Below are positions 45,972 through 56,354 of a stretch of 64,000 bases of DNA, in pieces. Source of the DNA: Haberlea rhodopensis (Eukaryota; Streptophyta; Magnoliopsida; Lamiales; Gesneriaceae); assembly GCA_907163345.1 (NCBI GenBank), contig CAJQUN010000489.1:1-64000 (forward strand). The letters are read 5' to 3'. Positions within the stretch are counted from its first letter, which is position 1. Every line of letters starts with the position of its first letter. The notes under the pieces were generated by a model. It was not told the DNA's origin. It did not search any database and saw nothing but the letters and a program-made list of their open reading frames with translations. Position numbers and translations under genes: made by a program.

Positions 45972-46361
45972 CTAAGACCACTCAGACATATACCTAATGC
46001 CTAGAGATCTAGTATGACGATCATGCTTCTGCTGTGACAGCGGCTTCGTCAATGGGTCAGATACATTATCATCTGTTGGTACTTTGCATATTTTAACATC
46101 TCCCCTTTCAACGATTTCTCGAATGAAATGGAAACGCCTAAGTATGTGCTTGGATCTTTGGTGAGATCTTGGTTCCTTAGCCAATGCGATCGCTCCATTG
46201 TTGTCACAATAGAGTTCTATCGGATCTTTGATGCTAGGTACCACTCCAAGTTCAGAAATGAACTTCCTCATCCAAACAGCTTCCTTTGCTGCATCCGAGG
46301 CAGCAATATACTCAGCTTCTGTTGTAGAATCGGCTACTGTTTCTTGCTTTGAACTCTTCTA
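45972..46361 (-). pseudogene. copia B RNase H, split by one nonsense codon
   Basis: The first RNase H block is at the end of the RT ORF (GYTDASFQTDKDDFRSQSGYVYCLNGGAVS). A TAG near 46360 stands where the family has Trp. In the same frame beyond it lie STTEAEYIAAS-type sequence and then the ORF MRKFISELG, LYCDNNGAIALAKEPRSHQRSKHI and FHFIREIVERGDVKI, ending at 45972. Copia A lacks this part altogether. Confidence 0.9.
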
Positions 46362-47882
46362 GCTCACAGCACCTCCATTCAGGCAATACACATATCCAGA
46401 TTGCGATCGAAAATCATCTTTGTCGGTTTGGAAGCTTGCATCAGTGTAACCCATTACATTGAGCTCTTCCTCACCTCCATAAATCAAGAATGTATCCTTA
46501 GTCCTTCTCAAGTACTTTAGGATATTCTTGACAGCAATCCAGTGACCTTCACCTGGATCAACTTGATATCTGCTCGTCATGCTCAAAGCATACGATACAT
46601 CGGGACGAGTACATATCATGGCATACATGATAGATCCAATAGCTGACGCGTATGGAATCTTACTCATGCGTTGTCTCTCATCTGGTGTTGAAGGACACTG
46701 TTCCTTCGAGAGATAAATGCCATGCGTCATAGGCACGAATCCTTTCTTTGATTCTTGCATGCTAAACCTTTTAAGCACCTTGTCTATGTATGTACTTTGA
46801 CTTAGACCAAGAAGCCTTCTCGATCTATCTCTATAGATCTTGATTCCTAATACATAGGTGGTTTCTCCTAAGTCTTTCATCGAAAAGCAATTCCCTAGCC
46901 AAATCTTTACAGATTGCAAGGCAGGGATATCATTTCCAATAAGAAGTATGTCATCTACATACAACACTAGGAAAATGATTACGCTCCCACTGACCTTCTT
47001 GTAGACACAAGGTTCATCTTCATTTTTGATAAAACCAAACTCTTTGATTGCATCATCAAAACGAAGATTCCAACTCCGAGAAGCTTGCTTCAATCCATAA
47101 ATGGATCGTTGTAGCTTGCATATCTTTCCAGCATCCTTTGGATCGACAAAACCCTCGGGCTGTGTCATGTACACATCCTCGAGCAGATTTCCATTAAGGA
47201 AAGCTGTTTTGACATCCATCTGCCAGATTTCATAATCATGAAATGCAGCTATTGCAAGTAAGATCCTTATGGATTTAACCATGGCCACTGGTGAAAAGGT
47301 TTCATCATAGTCAATACCATGAATTTGTTCGAATCCTTTTGCAACCAGCCGACCTTTATAGGTTTGTACATTACCATCCATATCGGTCTTTTTCTTGAAA
47401 ATCCATTTGCACCCTATGGGTCGTACCCCTTCAGGTGGATCAACCAAAGTCCATACTTGGTTTGTATACATGGATTCCATCTCAGATTTCATGGCCTCTT
47501 GCCATTTCTCAGAATCATTGCCCATTATAGCTTGTTGATAAGATGACGGCTCATCCTCATCAATAAGTAGTAAGTCACCTTGTTGAGTCACAAGAAATCC
47601 ATATCTCTGTGGCTCCCGGTGTTCTCTTACAGACCTACGCTGGGCTTGTGTCTCTTGAGCAGGTGTTTCTTCCACAACAGCTTGCGGAGCTTGCTCTGTT
47701 TCCATCTCAATCTCAGGTTCAGTGTTTTCTTGTGGTTGAACTTCACTAAGTTCTATTTTTCTCCCACTGGTTTTTCTAGAAATAAATTCTCTTTGAAGAA
47801 ATACACCAGTCCGAGCAACAACTACTTTGTTCTCGGTGGGATAATAGAAATAGTATCCTTTCGTTTCCTTAGGATACCCCAC
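46359..47882 (-). pseudogene. copia B integrase C-terminus, reverse transcriptase and start of RNase H
   Basis: The 507-residue frame is the longest in the window. It contains GYPKETKGYYFYYPTENKVVVARTGVFL (integrase end), a Glu/Gln-rich linker, and complete RT: EMESMYTNQVWTLVDPPEGVRPIGCKWIF, GIDYDETFSPVAMVKSIRILLA, QMDVKTAFLNGNLLEDVYMTQPEGF, YGLKQASRSWN, YVDDILLIGN and SIMYAMICTRPDVSYALSMTSRY. All catalytic residues I can place are present. It is isolated by the stop at 46359 and by a one-base insertion upstream near 47952. Confidence 0.93.
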
Positions 47883-47943
47883 AAATAAACACTTATCAGA
47901 TTTGGGTCCAAGTTTGTTAGTGGCTTGACGTCTAACGAAAGCC

Positions 47944-48617
47944 TCACAACCCCAAAATCTTCATAAAAGACATACTAGGACGCTTCCCAGTCCATATCTC
48001 ATATGGTGTCTTTTCCACTGATTTAGATGGAACACGGTTCAGTAAGAAAATTGCTGTTTCTAGAGCGTGTCCCCAAAACGATATCGGAAGATCTGCATGA
48101 CTCATCATTGATCTAACCATGTCCAACAAGGTTCGATTTCTCCTCTCGGATACACCATTCCATTGTGGAGTATACGGAGGAGTGAGTTGTGGGACTATCC
48201 CACACTCCTTTAGATAGTCATGAAACTCTTGGTTAAGTATTCACCTCCTCGATCTGATCGAAGGATTTTGATACTTTTGCCAAGTTGGTTTTGTACTTCA
48301 TTCTTGAAATCTTTGAACTTTTCAAAGGTTTCATGTTTATGTTTCATTAGGTACACATACCCATATCTACTGAGGTCATCAGAAAATGTAACGAAGTATT
48401 GAAAACCACCCCTAGCTTGTGTACTTATTGGTCCACATACATCACTATGTATTAGTCCCAATAAAACATTTGCCCTTTCAACATGTCCCTTGAAAGGGGC
48501 TTTAGTCATCTTGCCCATTAAACAAGATTCGCAAGTTTCATATGATTCAAAATCAAATGAATCTAATACTCCATCCTTATGAAGTTTAGATATGCGGTTC
48601 TCGTTTATGTGGCCCAA
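47944..48617 (-). pseudogene. copia B integrase zinc domain and core, frameshifted
   Basis: Frame 48617-48210 carries GHINENRISKLHKDG, CESCLMGKMTKAPF, LIHSDVCGPISTQARGGFQYFVTFSDDLSRYG and RSDRGGEYLTKS. A one-base deletion relative to copia A (near 48232) shifts the frame. Frame 48129-47944 carries MLDMVRSMMSHADLPISFWGHALETAIFLLNRVPSKSVEKTPYEIW, and another shift (extra A near 47953) follows. Confidence 0.92.
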
Positions 48618-48651
48618 GCGACAGTGCCAGAGATAAGTCGGATTACAATCA

Positions 48652-49932
48652 TTATTTAATCCTTTTAGTATTTAGGTTATAGATAGGCATATCAAGATTT
48701 AATACATAAAGACCATTCACCATTTGTGCACTAGCATAAAACATATCATTTAAATAAATAGAACAACAATTGTCCTTTATTATAAATGAAAAACCATACT
48801 TGTCCAAACAAGAAATAGATATTATGTTTTTAGTAATAGAAGGCACAAAATAACAATCTTTCAAAATCAGTGATAAACCAGAAGGTAAAGCTAAATGATA
48901 ATCTCCTATAGCTAATGCAGCAACTCTTGCTCCATTTCCAACTCGGAGATCAACTTTACCTTTCGCCAATGTCCTACTCCTTTTGAGATCCTGCACATTT
49001 ACACAAATGTGAGATCCACATCCAGTATCTAATACCCATGATGAAGAAGTAGGTAAATTGACTTCTATAACAAAAATACCTGAAGCGGAAGTCACACTTC
49101 CTTTCTTTAGATCCTCCAGATATGCTTTGCAGTTTCTTTTCCAATGGCCGGTCTCACCGCAATGGAAACAGTTCCCTTCCTTTGCTATCCCTCCCTTTGG
49201 CTTTAGTGCAGAAGACTTTGGCTTAGATTTAGTAAAGACCTTCTTTGCTTTCTTGTTGCCTTTAGCTTTGGCCCTTCCTTTGCCCTTATTCACAATAAGG
49301 ACATTTGTGGCCTTAGTCTTCTTAGTATTTGCTTCATATGTTCTCAACATACCAAGCAACTGTGGTAGAGTCTTTTCCATGTCAGTCATATTGTAATTTA
49401 CTACAAATTGACTGAAGCTCTCAGGCAACGATTGCAAGATCACATCGGTGGCCAACTCTTGGTCCAATGGAAAACCCAGCTTGTCCAGATTCTCAATGTA
49501 CCCAATCATCTTGAGCACATGAGTTCCAACTAGGCTTCCCTCTACCATCCTGCACTGGAATAACGCTTTAAAGACGTCATACCTCTCTTGTCTAGCTTGC
49601 TGTTGGTACAACTGCTTAAAGTGTTTGATCATATCGAACGCCTCCATTTCCTCATGTTGCTTCTGAAGCTCAGAGTTCATGGTGGCAAGCATGAGGCACC
49701 CAACATCAAGTGCGTCACTCTGATGCTTCTTGTAAGCATCTTTTTCAGCTCTTGTAGCTGTTAGGGGAGGTTCCTCAGCGTGCAAGGGTTCCTCTAGGAC
49801 ATATTGTTTCTTTTCTTGTTTGAGGACTATCCTCAAGTTCCTATGCCAGTCTAGGAAATTCGTCCCATTTAATTTGTCCTTCTCAAGGACCGATCGCAGT
49901 GATAAAGTGCTAGTAACGTTGTTAGTTGCCAT
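48652..49932 (-). CDS. copia B gag-protease, 426-aa open frame
   Basis: The frame opens with MATNNVTSTLSLRSVLEKDKLNGTNFLDW and is intact through the UBN2-type capsid region (residues ~20-215), a Lys-rich basic linker (~215-255) and the zinc knuckle CFHCGETGHWKRNC (~258-271). The aspartic protease active site SSWVLDTGCGSHIC (~303-316) follows, and then NIISISCLDKYGF. It ends at 48652 because of a 2-base deletion relative to copia A (ATTATTTAATCC versus ATTATTTTTAATCC). The N-terminal Met is in the right place for the native start. In an active element the product would assemble particles and cleave the polyprotein. Confidence 0.93.
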   Translation of the reverse strand: MATNNVTSTLSLRSVLEKDKLNGTNFLDWHRNLRIVLKQEKKQYVLEEPLHAEEPPLTATRAEKDAYKKHQSDALDVGCLMLATMNSELQKQHEEMEAFDMIKHFKQLYQQQARQERYDVFKALFQCRMVEGSLVGTHVLKMIGYIENLDKLGFPLDQELATDVILQSLPESFSQFVVNYNMTDMEKTLPQLLGMLRTYEANTKKTKATNVLIVNKGKGRAKAKGNKKAKKVFTKSKPKSSALKPKGGIAKEGNCFHCGETGHWKRNCKAYLEDLKKGSVTSASGIFVIEVNLPTSSSWVLDTGCGSHICVNVQDLKRSRTLAKGKVDLRVGNGARVAALAIGDYHLALPSGLSLILKDCYFVPSITKNIISISCLDKYGFSFIIKDNCCSIYLNDMFYASAQMVNGLYVLNLDMPIYNLNTKRIK

Positions 49933-51675
49933 GGATATCTACAATATAAATATGCAAAATAAGTTTATGATTTAAATCATTTAACATGGTCTTATATTAA
50001 ATGATACTCCCACTATTTTGTTTGAAAAAATATCAACCCTCGAAACCTTTAGTGGGCCAAGATCCATATTTCGCCTAATCTTGAGTTAGCTTTGGCTAAT
50101 CGCCCAAGACTCGGTTATTTAGGTAGACAACACTTTGTCAATTATATCACATATAATTCTTGGATAGTTGGACGAACAACACTTTGTTCAATTCATCAAA
50201 TGAATTATAATCCAACCCATGCCTCTAGGTTCCCAATCCTATTGAGATAACCTAGTTAAGTCGTACCCAATTAAAGTATAACGGATATCACTTTTATCCT
50301 TTCGCGCCTTACTAAGATTGCCACGGTGCTTTGCTTTGGCAAACCCACACATGTACAATCGAAGTTATTGACGAGTACTTTTAATTTTGGAAGGCATCTA
50401 AAACTTAATATTTTAGAGGGATTTATTGATCTCATGATTAATTTGATAATTTAAAATATGTCCACTACATATAGTTGTATACATATCTACATATATGTGT
50501 AATGCTATTATCAAACTAAAACATAAGATAAATCATGCATCAACATACATAATTAAACGTGACATGGTTATAGCCCCTACTAATGATTTTCTCAAGCCAA
50601 TGAGAAAATCCTATGAGTCAACCTAAGGTAACTTCACAAGAACCTTCCTTTGGCTCCAATTTGTGAATGGCCTCCTCATCCCGGCACGATGCTCCATCTT
50701 CATTGATCACCATCAATAAAATAAACTACACTATTTACAAGATATAGAATTCCTCGATTCACATTCGAGGGGAACATAGGGGAGGGATTACATTTAGAAT
50801 GAAATAGAGAAAGGCACGACACGCAGGTCGTATTATAAATTACAAACATCCACAAATCCTATCTAATAGGTCAAAGGGCTATAACCACGCACCATGCTCA
50901 AACAACACATAAAGCATGCATTAACATTTAATTAATTAGATTCTAAACATTTTAAATTTAATTCTAATTAAAACTGTAAAATAATTTTTGAAAAATTATC
51001 GTACGCTCGAGACATCACATGCCACGAACTTAATGCGACTTAGCTACGAACCACCATGGTTCGAACCAACCATGCACCACGGCTGGACCAATTATGGGCC
51101 TAGGGTTCGAAACCCTAGCCCAAGACATGGTCCGAGCCGATGGCATGGGTGCGGCGCCGCTAGGGTTCCAAACCCTAGCCGCCTTGCACCATGTTGGTTT
51201 TTCATCGAGCCAACTTGCTCGAAACACCGAAATCCATGAGCCACAAGCCACGGTCCAACCATGGACGGTCCATGACGGTGACGGCTTAACCATCTCGAGC
51301 CAAGGGTTCGATAAACCCTAGCCCAAGCGGCGGCCGAGTAGCTTATGTGACTAGGGTTCAAAACCCTAGCCTCTTTGAAGTGGCACGGCCCCATGCATGA
51401 GCCAAGGGTCCGAACCCTAGCTCACTAGCGGCGGCCCGAGGGTCAAGTCATGAAGTGGTCGAACCACCTTGAGCCAACACCTCGATTTTACGCTTTCGTG
51501 TATCGTATACAATTATTCGCCTATTATATCAAATACAATTATTACGATGATTTTCAAAAACTAAATATTTATTTCATATCATATCATATATGAATTAAAC
51601 AGTTTTAATAAGCATGCAATATAAATTCTAATATGATTAACACAATTTAATCACATAAATCCGATATGAGCCTTG
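49933..51675 (-). other. copia B untranslated leader with palindromic repeat array
   Basis: There is 1.74 kb without a credible gene between PBS and gag. The part near the PBS (51095-51425) repeats GGTTCGAAACCCTAGCC, GGTTCCAAACCCTAGCC, GGTTCAAAACCCTAGCC and similar at least five times with GC-rich spacers. Copia A has the same arrangement. Confidence 0.8.
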
Positions 51676-51693
51676 AACCTGGCTCTGATACCA
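51676..51693 (-). other. primer binding site of copia B (initiator Met tRNA type)
   Basis: The minus strand reads TGGTATCAGAGCCAGGTT, one base from the 5' LTR. Confidence 0.92.
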
Positions 51694-51694
51694 C

Positions 51695-53193
51695 TGTTAG
51701 TAATCCTTAAAGCATACAACGCAGCGGAATAAAATTTTAAGATTACAAACCAGCAGATCTATACATAGGTTATCATATCGGATTAAGGAATACGAAGGTT
51801 CTCACCCTTGTAGCGTGTTTGAAGCAGAATCCACGGAGCAGCACGTCCAACGAACTCCGAGTCACAAGCAACACCTCCAAGGTCTTGCCTCTACGGTATA
51901 CACGATCAAATCGAAAGGGATGTTCAAGAACAAGTTGCTAGACTTATTCTTGAACCTATATCAAAACACGGTTCAAAACCGATCAATAGCCACCAATCTC
52001 CAACCTTTTCTCACGGCGGCGGCGGCAAGGAAGGTGGCGGCCGAGAGCCTTTTGGAGGATGGCTAGGGTTTATGTTTGATATCAAAGAATGATATGAAAG
52101 TATGATTAAAAATTAATCAAAACCATGTATTTATATTATAAGGCTTTTAATTAAGGTTCAAGACTTTCTTAAAGTCTTATGAGCCCAAACCCATGATTTA
52201 ATTAAAACCTTTAAATCACTTAATTAAGACTCTTCTTAATTAATTAATTCATCCAATGAATTTAATTTCCCTTATCGATTTAATCTTTTGTGCGACCCGA
52301 TAGGATCTTGTAATGTTGGCAGTGACATAAAATCTTATTTTACGTTTCAAGCATTGAGCGGTATCTAGCAACACATCAATGCTACCCAAATTACAAGAAT
52401 GTCAATGACTCGACATAACATTTAGAACTTGTGATAATATTAATCATGTAACTTAATCCCTTTGTCCTTTGTGTTTAGATTGAACACGAGTCATGGAATA
52501 GTCATACTCGTATATCCAATCTTTATTTCTTGATCCCCAAGTAGAACTAGAATAAACGAATAAGCTCGATATCTCATATCGACTCATTCGAGCATGGCCA
52601 TGCATTTTAGTTCTCACTTGATCAAGGGCCAAACACATCTCCTGTTATATAGGAGGGACAAATCCTATCTCGATCAGTCAACATCCCTCTACATAATTCG
52701 TAGTGTATCCAATAGTCGCCTTTATAGATTACCCTGTTACGGGTAACGTTTGACGATATCAAGATACATAACTCCTTATGTTGGGATCTCTGATGATCAC
52801 AAGTCGTAAGGATTTCATACATTATTATCACTATGAGAATTGCATATGACGATCATATAACTATCCATGTTGCATTCTCATGGTGGGTCTGTCCAGTACA
52901 TCGTTCTCTAACATGTACCCATATGTTGATTTGATATCTCATATCAATGAACAATTCATCGATCAACATATACTAGTCTCTACGTATTATCATTATCCCT
53001 ATTCATGATAATACTTGACTAGGGACATCTTTAAGAATAATACAATATTATTCTAAGGACATTAACATATATATTAATTCACAATGCACGGTTAAAAGAA
53101 TAATATATAATAATGAATTGCCATTCATAAAACCATAAACATCGTATGTCTTAAACAATCATCTAATGACTTGTCTTAGGGCATATCCCAACA
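51695..53193 (-). repeat. 5' LTR of copia B
   Basis: This 1499-bp LTR is nearly identical to 44457-45956. A two-base shortening is present at CGGTATACACG (versus CGGTATCCACACG). Confidence 0.94.
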
Positions 53194-54062
53194 TCCATTT
53201 CCTCCTGCCATTTGACGAACAAGAGAGGTGAGGCTAATAAAAAGTTGTTCTAGATTAGACACGTTTATCTCTCCTTGTTTCCGTTGATTCGGTTCATTCC
53301 TAAAGTTGCCAAACTGCTGTGAGTTGGCCGCCATGTTTACTATCAAGCTTCTTGCATCCTCCGGTGTCTTATCCACAAAAGCTCCACCGCTTGCAGCGTC
53401 AACCAAGTTCCTGTCACTAGATAACAAACCCTCATAGAAGTATTGTATGAGTAAATGTTCACTTATCTGGTGTTGTGGATAGCTTGCACACAACTTCTTG
53501 AAGCGCTCCCAGTACTCATGCAATGTTTCTCCCGTGTACTGTCGAATAGAGTAGATCTCCTTCCGTATATTAGCTGCCCTTGATGTTGGAAAGTATTTTT
53601 CTAGAAACGTCCTCTGGAGATCATTCCATGTTGTGATCGATCCGGATGGTAGGTAGAATAACCAGTCCTTTGCAGCGTCCTTCAAGGAAAAAGGAAAAGC
53701 TCTTAACTTGATTTGCTCCTCAGTAATTCCAGTCGGCTTCATAGTGGTGCAAACCACATGGAACTCCATCAAATGCTTATGAGGATATTCTCCTGCAAGT
53801 CCCTGGAAAGATGGCAACAAATGTATTAGTCCAGATTTCAGTTCAAAATTAACATTAATTGCAAGAGTAGGAAAAGTAATGCAAAGAGGTTGTTGGTTCA
53901 AATACGGATTGGCCAGTTGTCATAAACTCGATTTGCAACCATGGTGTTCCTTTCTTCCTCTTCTTGCCTTCGATTTTCTCTTCTTCTCCGATGTAGTGTC
54001 CTCTCGATCTCAGGATCGTAGTGAGTATTGTCTTCTTGATCTGAGGGATCACCTGTACTCAT
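53194..54062 (-). pseudogene. Athila-like gag, N-terminal part
   Basis: The likely start is ATG at 54062 (MSTGDPSDQEDNTHYDP in one frame). A shift near 53930 leads into the 241-residue frame 53901-53176 with the Retrotrans_gag core: GLIHLLPSFQGLAGEYPHKHLMEF, LRAFPFSLKDAAKDWLFYLPSGSITTWNDLQRTFLEKYFP, HEYWERFKKLCASYPQHQISEHLLIQYFYEGL and the C-terminal RSLIVNMAANSQQF. Copia B interrupts it at 53193. This is the capsid domain of the gypsy particle. Confidence 0.92.
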
Positions 54063-54126
54063 TAACAGACAACACGAGTATAAAATGAAATAAATACAAT
54101 GGCGTTAACACAAAAGTAATTGCCTT

Positions 54127-54146
54127 CCCCGGCAACGACGCCAAAA
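54127..54146 (-). other. primer binding site of the Athila-like element (tRNA-Asp type)
   Basis: The minus strand reads TTTTGGCGTCGTTGCCGGGG two bases inside the 5' LTR end. TGGCGCCGTTGCCGGGG is the usual Athila/Tat PBS, so there is one mismatch. Confidence 0.88.
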
Positions 54147-54148
54147 TT

Positions 54149-55540
54149 TGGTAGCGTTTATCGCGTACACCCAAATTAACCATCTCAAGTTAATAGCTGT
54201 AAATATGTAGTAGCGTGAGTATGGATCGATCCCACATGGAAGTGAATACTTTTATGCTAGCAAGTATCAAACTAGGGGGTTATCGAATTTGTTTAACTAT
54301 AACTAAATCAAACGAAAGCGAACAATTAACTAGTTTATCAAGATTAAGAAGCGATTCTTGGTTTTTGGTCAACTTTACCTTTGGAAATCATTCACTTGAT
54401 CATCAAATTACTAAACATAAGAATTCATTCAATTATTCATCAATTGAAAATTTAATTCCTTACTTACCTAAATCGCGGTCAAAAAGAAAACAGCATTCAA
54501 TTCGACTCTTATCAAATCTTTAATCAAAACTACAGCCGTTAAGATTTAATCAATGAACTTTTCAAAACTAGTAAGTTTGATGAATCTAATCAATAAAAAC
54601 TACAGCCGTTAGAATTAATCATCCAATCGTTTTTCCTAAGAATTTAATAACACCAACAGCAGGTAATTATCAATCTTAGTTGCTTCTCAATTAGCATTAG
54701 AAAGTGTAAGTGATTACTAGGTGATCAATCTATCAATCAAACACAACAATCATAAGAATCATAATCTGAAAAACAAATTGAAATCGAATTGAAAATTCAA
54801 CAATCAAACCAAAATTTTCACAAGTCTTTCTATTCCAAAGGCAAGTATCCCTCAACCAAGAATCAAGGTGTTTAGCCTTGCATAATTAAATCTAAAACTA
54901 ACAAAAATCGTATTAAAAATATCAAACAATCAATAGAAAAGAGAGTTACTAAAGCGAAGCACGATTCCGGCTTGTTGATTCCGTTTTTGTTCTTCGAGCG
55001 TCTTTACAAAAATCGGAACAAAAATTATACTAAAAATTGAAAAATCTGTTCTAAGCTCTCAAAAATCTCCTAAAGTTGATAATTTTTGAGTATCAAGAGG
55101 TATGAAGGCTGATGGGTTAGGTTAGAGCTTATGTAGGAAGGAAAGAAATCAAGTTCTCAATATTTCCAAAATACCGCTGGCGATCGATCGCCATAGGGTG
55201 GCGATCGATCGCTTGGCTCCAGTGTACTTTGGCGATCGATCGCTGCTTCGTGAATTTTGTTGCTCAACTTTCTGTCCATAGGCGATCGATTGCCTCCTCC
55301 ATGCGGTCGATCACCTCTGCTAAAATTACATTTTTAGCCTTTTTCTTGATCTACATTGAGTCATTATTAGCTCCAAAGCTTTTATTGATCTTTATTCGTC
55401 TTAGTTAGCTCGATTTCTTCGATTCCACCTACAATTACACAAATATACGATTAGGTAGCATATGTATCAAATTATCCATCAAAACATACCAAATCGTAAA
55501 CAATTAAACGCAATAGATGTGTCTATTTCTAGTCACATCA
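54149..55540 (-). repeat. 5' LTR of the Athila-like element
   Basis: This 1392-bp LTR reads TGATGTGACTAG...GCTACCA on the minus strand. It has one CGATCGATCG unit fewer than the 3' LTR and scattered substitutions. Confidence 0.93.
55180..55315. repeat. cluster of CGATCGATCG palindromes in the gypsy 5' LTR
   Basis: Three perfect GCGATCGATCGC units (55180, 55200, 55231) and two degraded ones correspond to 29661-29817. One unit plus its spacer (about 21 bp) is missing. Confidence 0.92.
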
Positions 55541-55545
55541 GTTAT

Positions 55546-56304
55546 CATCATCTTTCTTATCAGCAGACTTGTTCTCCCTTTTCCACTTGTTTTCTTTTTG
55601 TGGTCGTCGATAATACTTTGCTATGTGTCCATTGTAGCCACAATTATAGCACTTGACATTGGCATATCTGTTGGATTTACTATGCCTCTGTCTTTGCCTT
55701 TCGGACCCGGACCCTTGCTTTTACTTCTTACCCTATTTTCTGTAACCAAAACCTCTGATTGTGAAGTTGAAGCACATTGTGTCCTTTTTCTCATCTCTTC
55801 ATTTAGAACACCACTTTTTGCATACTGCACGGTTACAATACCATTAGGAGCTGAATTAGTTAGTGAAACACGAAAATTCTCTTAAGAATCAGGTAAAGTA
55901 TTAAGCAACCAGAGTCCCTGAATTTCATTATCAAACTTCACTCCCATTCCATCAAGCTGATCAAAACAACCCTGAAATTCATTCAAGAAATCAGATACAG
56001 AAGTCCCCTCCTTATATATGTGCATCGCCTGCTTTAGTAAGAAAAGTTTGTTATTTCATGTCTTCGAGGCATACAACATTTCAAGCTTAGCCCATCAAAA
56101 CATTATCTTCTACCCACTGCCGAATAAAGCCACATACTTGCAAATGCTCAAACTCCCATTCTTCTTCAGTTTTAGATTCAGGTTTTTCAGTAGCAAAAAC
56201 TGGTAAATGCAGCTTTTTCAAAAATAGAAGATCTTTATTTTTCCTTTCCATTTATGATAATTAGTCCCATTCAAACAAACCATGTTGCTCAAATTTGCCT
56301 CCAT
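55546..56304 (-). pseudogene. Tork-like gag
   Basis: ATG at 56304-56302 starts MEANLSNMVCLNGTNYHKWKG, the usual copia gag opening. After a frameshift near 56215 come EEEWEFEHLQVCGFIRQW, then QAMHIYKEGTSVSDFLNEFQGCFDQL, IQGLWLLNTLPDS (ending at an in-frame TAA) and SALIVATMDT-shadowed sequence encoding the zinc knuckle. The knuckle reads KCYNCGYNGHIAKYY: the last Cys is replaced by Tyr. The gypsy element (duplication GTTAT) cuts it at 55545. Confidence 0.9.
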
Positions 56305-56340
56305 CATTCAATCAAGTTTAGCTCAACACAAATAATCAAG

Positions 56341-56352
56341 CTCTGATACCAC
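56341..56352 (-). other. primer binding site of the Tork-like element
   Basis: The minus strand reads TGGTATCAGAGC two bases inside the 5' LTR end, the tRNA-iMet-type PBS. Confidence 0.88.
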
Positions 56353-56354
56353 TT

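Larger units (their letters stand above)
44457..53193 (-). mobile_element. copia element B, 8.7 kb, in the gypsy gag
   Basis: LTRs 44457-45956 and 51695-53193 are flanked by exact TCCAT duplications (44452-44456, 53194-53198). The LTRs differ at only about a dozen positions by eye, so this is one of the youngest insertions. It is the same family as copia A but with GTTAGTAATCC instead of GTAAGTAATCC at the LTR end. A TGG-to-TAG change, a 1-base deletion and a 1-base insertion in integrase, and a 2-base change after gag-pro block pol. Confidence 0.95.
28631..55540 (-). mobile_element. Athila-like Ty3/gypsy retrotransposon inserted in the Tork gag, itself split by two copia elements
   Basis: LTRs at 28631-30041 and 54149-55540 share TATCGCGTAC, GTATGGATCGATCCCACA and the same order of landmarks throughout. 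Flanking duplications GTTAT are exact (28626-28630, 55541-55545). A tRNA-Asp-type PBS (TGGCGTCGTTGCCGGGG) follows the 5' LTR. The RT has an FMDD active site, and protease-RT-RNase H-integrase order is gypsy-like. Without copia A and B it would be about 9.65 kb. The wording of RT (CIDYRKLN, DQMLERL, GYSAYFQI) and the long non-coding gap after integrase fit the Athila group. Confidence 0.95.

Noticed and set aside
54215..54523. Plus-strand ORF in both Athila-like LTRs (28697 and 54215)
   Set aside because: It is antisense within the LTR and open in both copies because they are duplicates. It has no recognisable domain.
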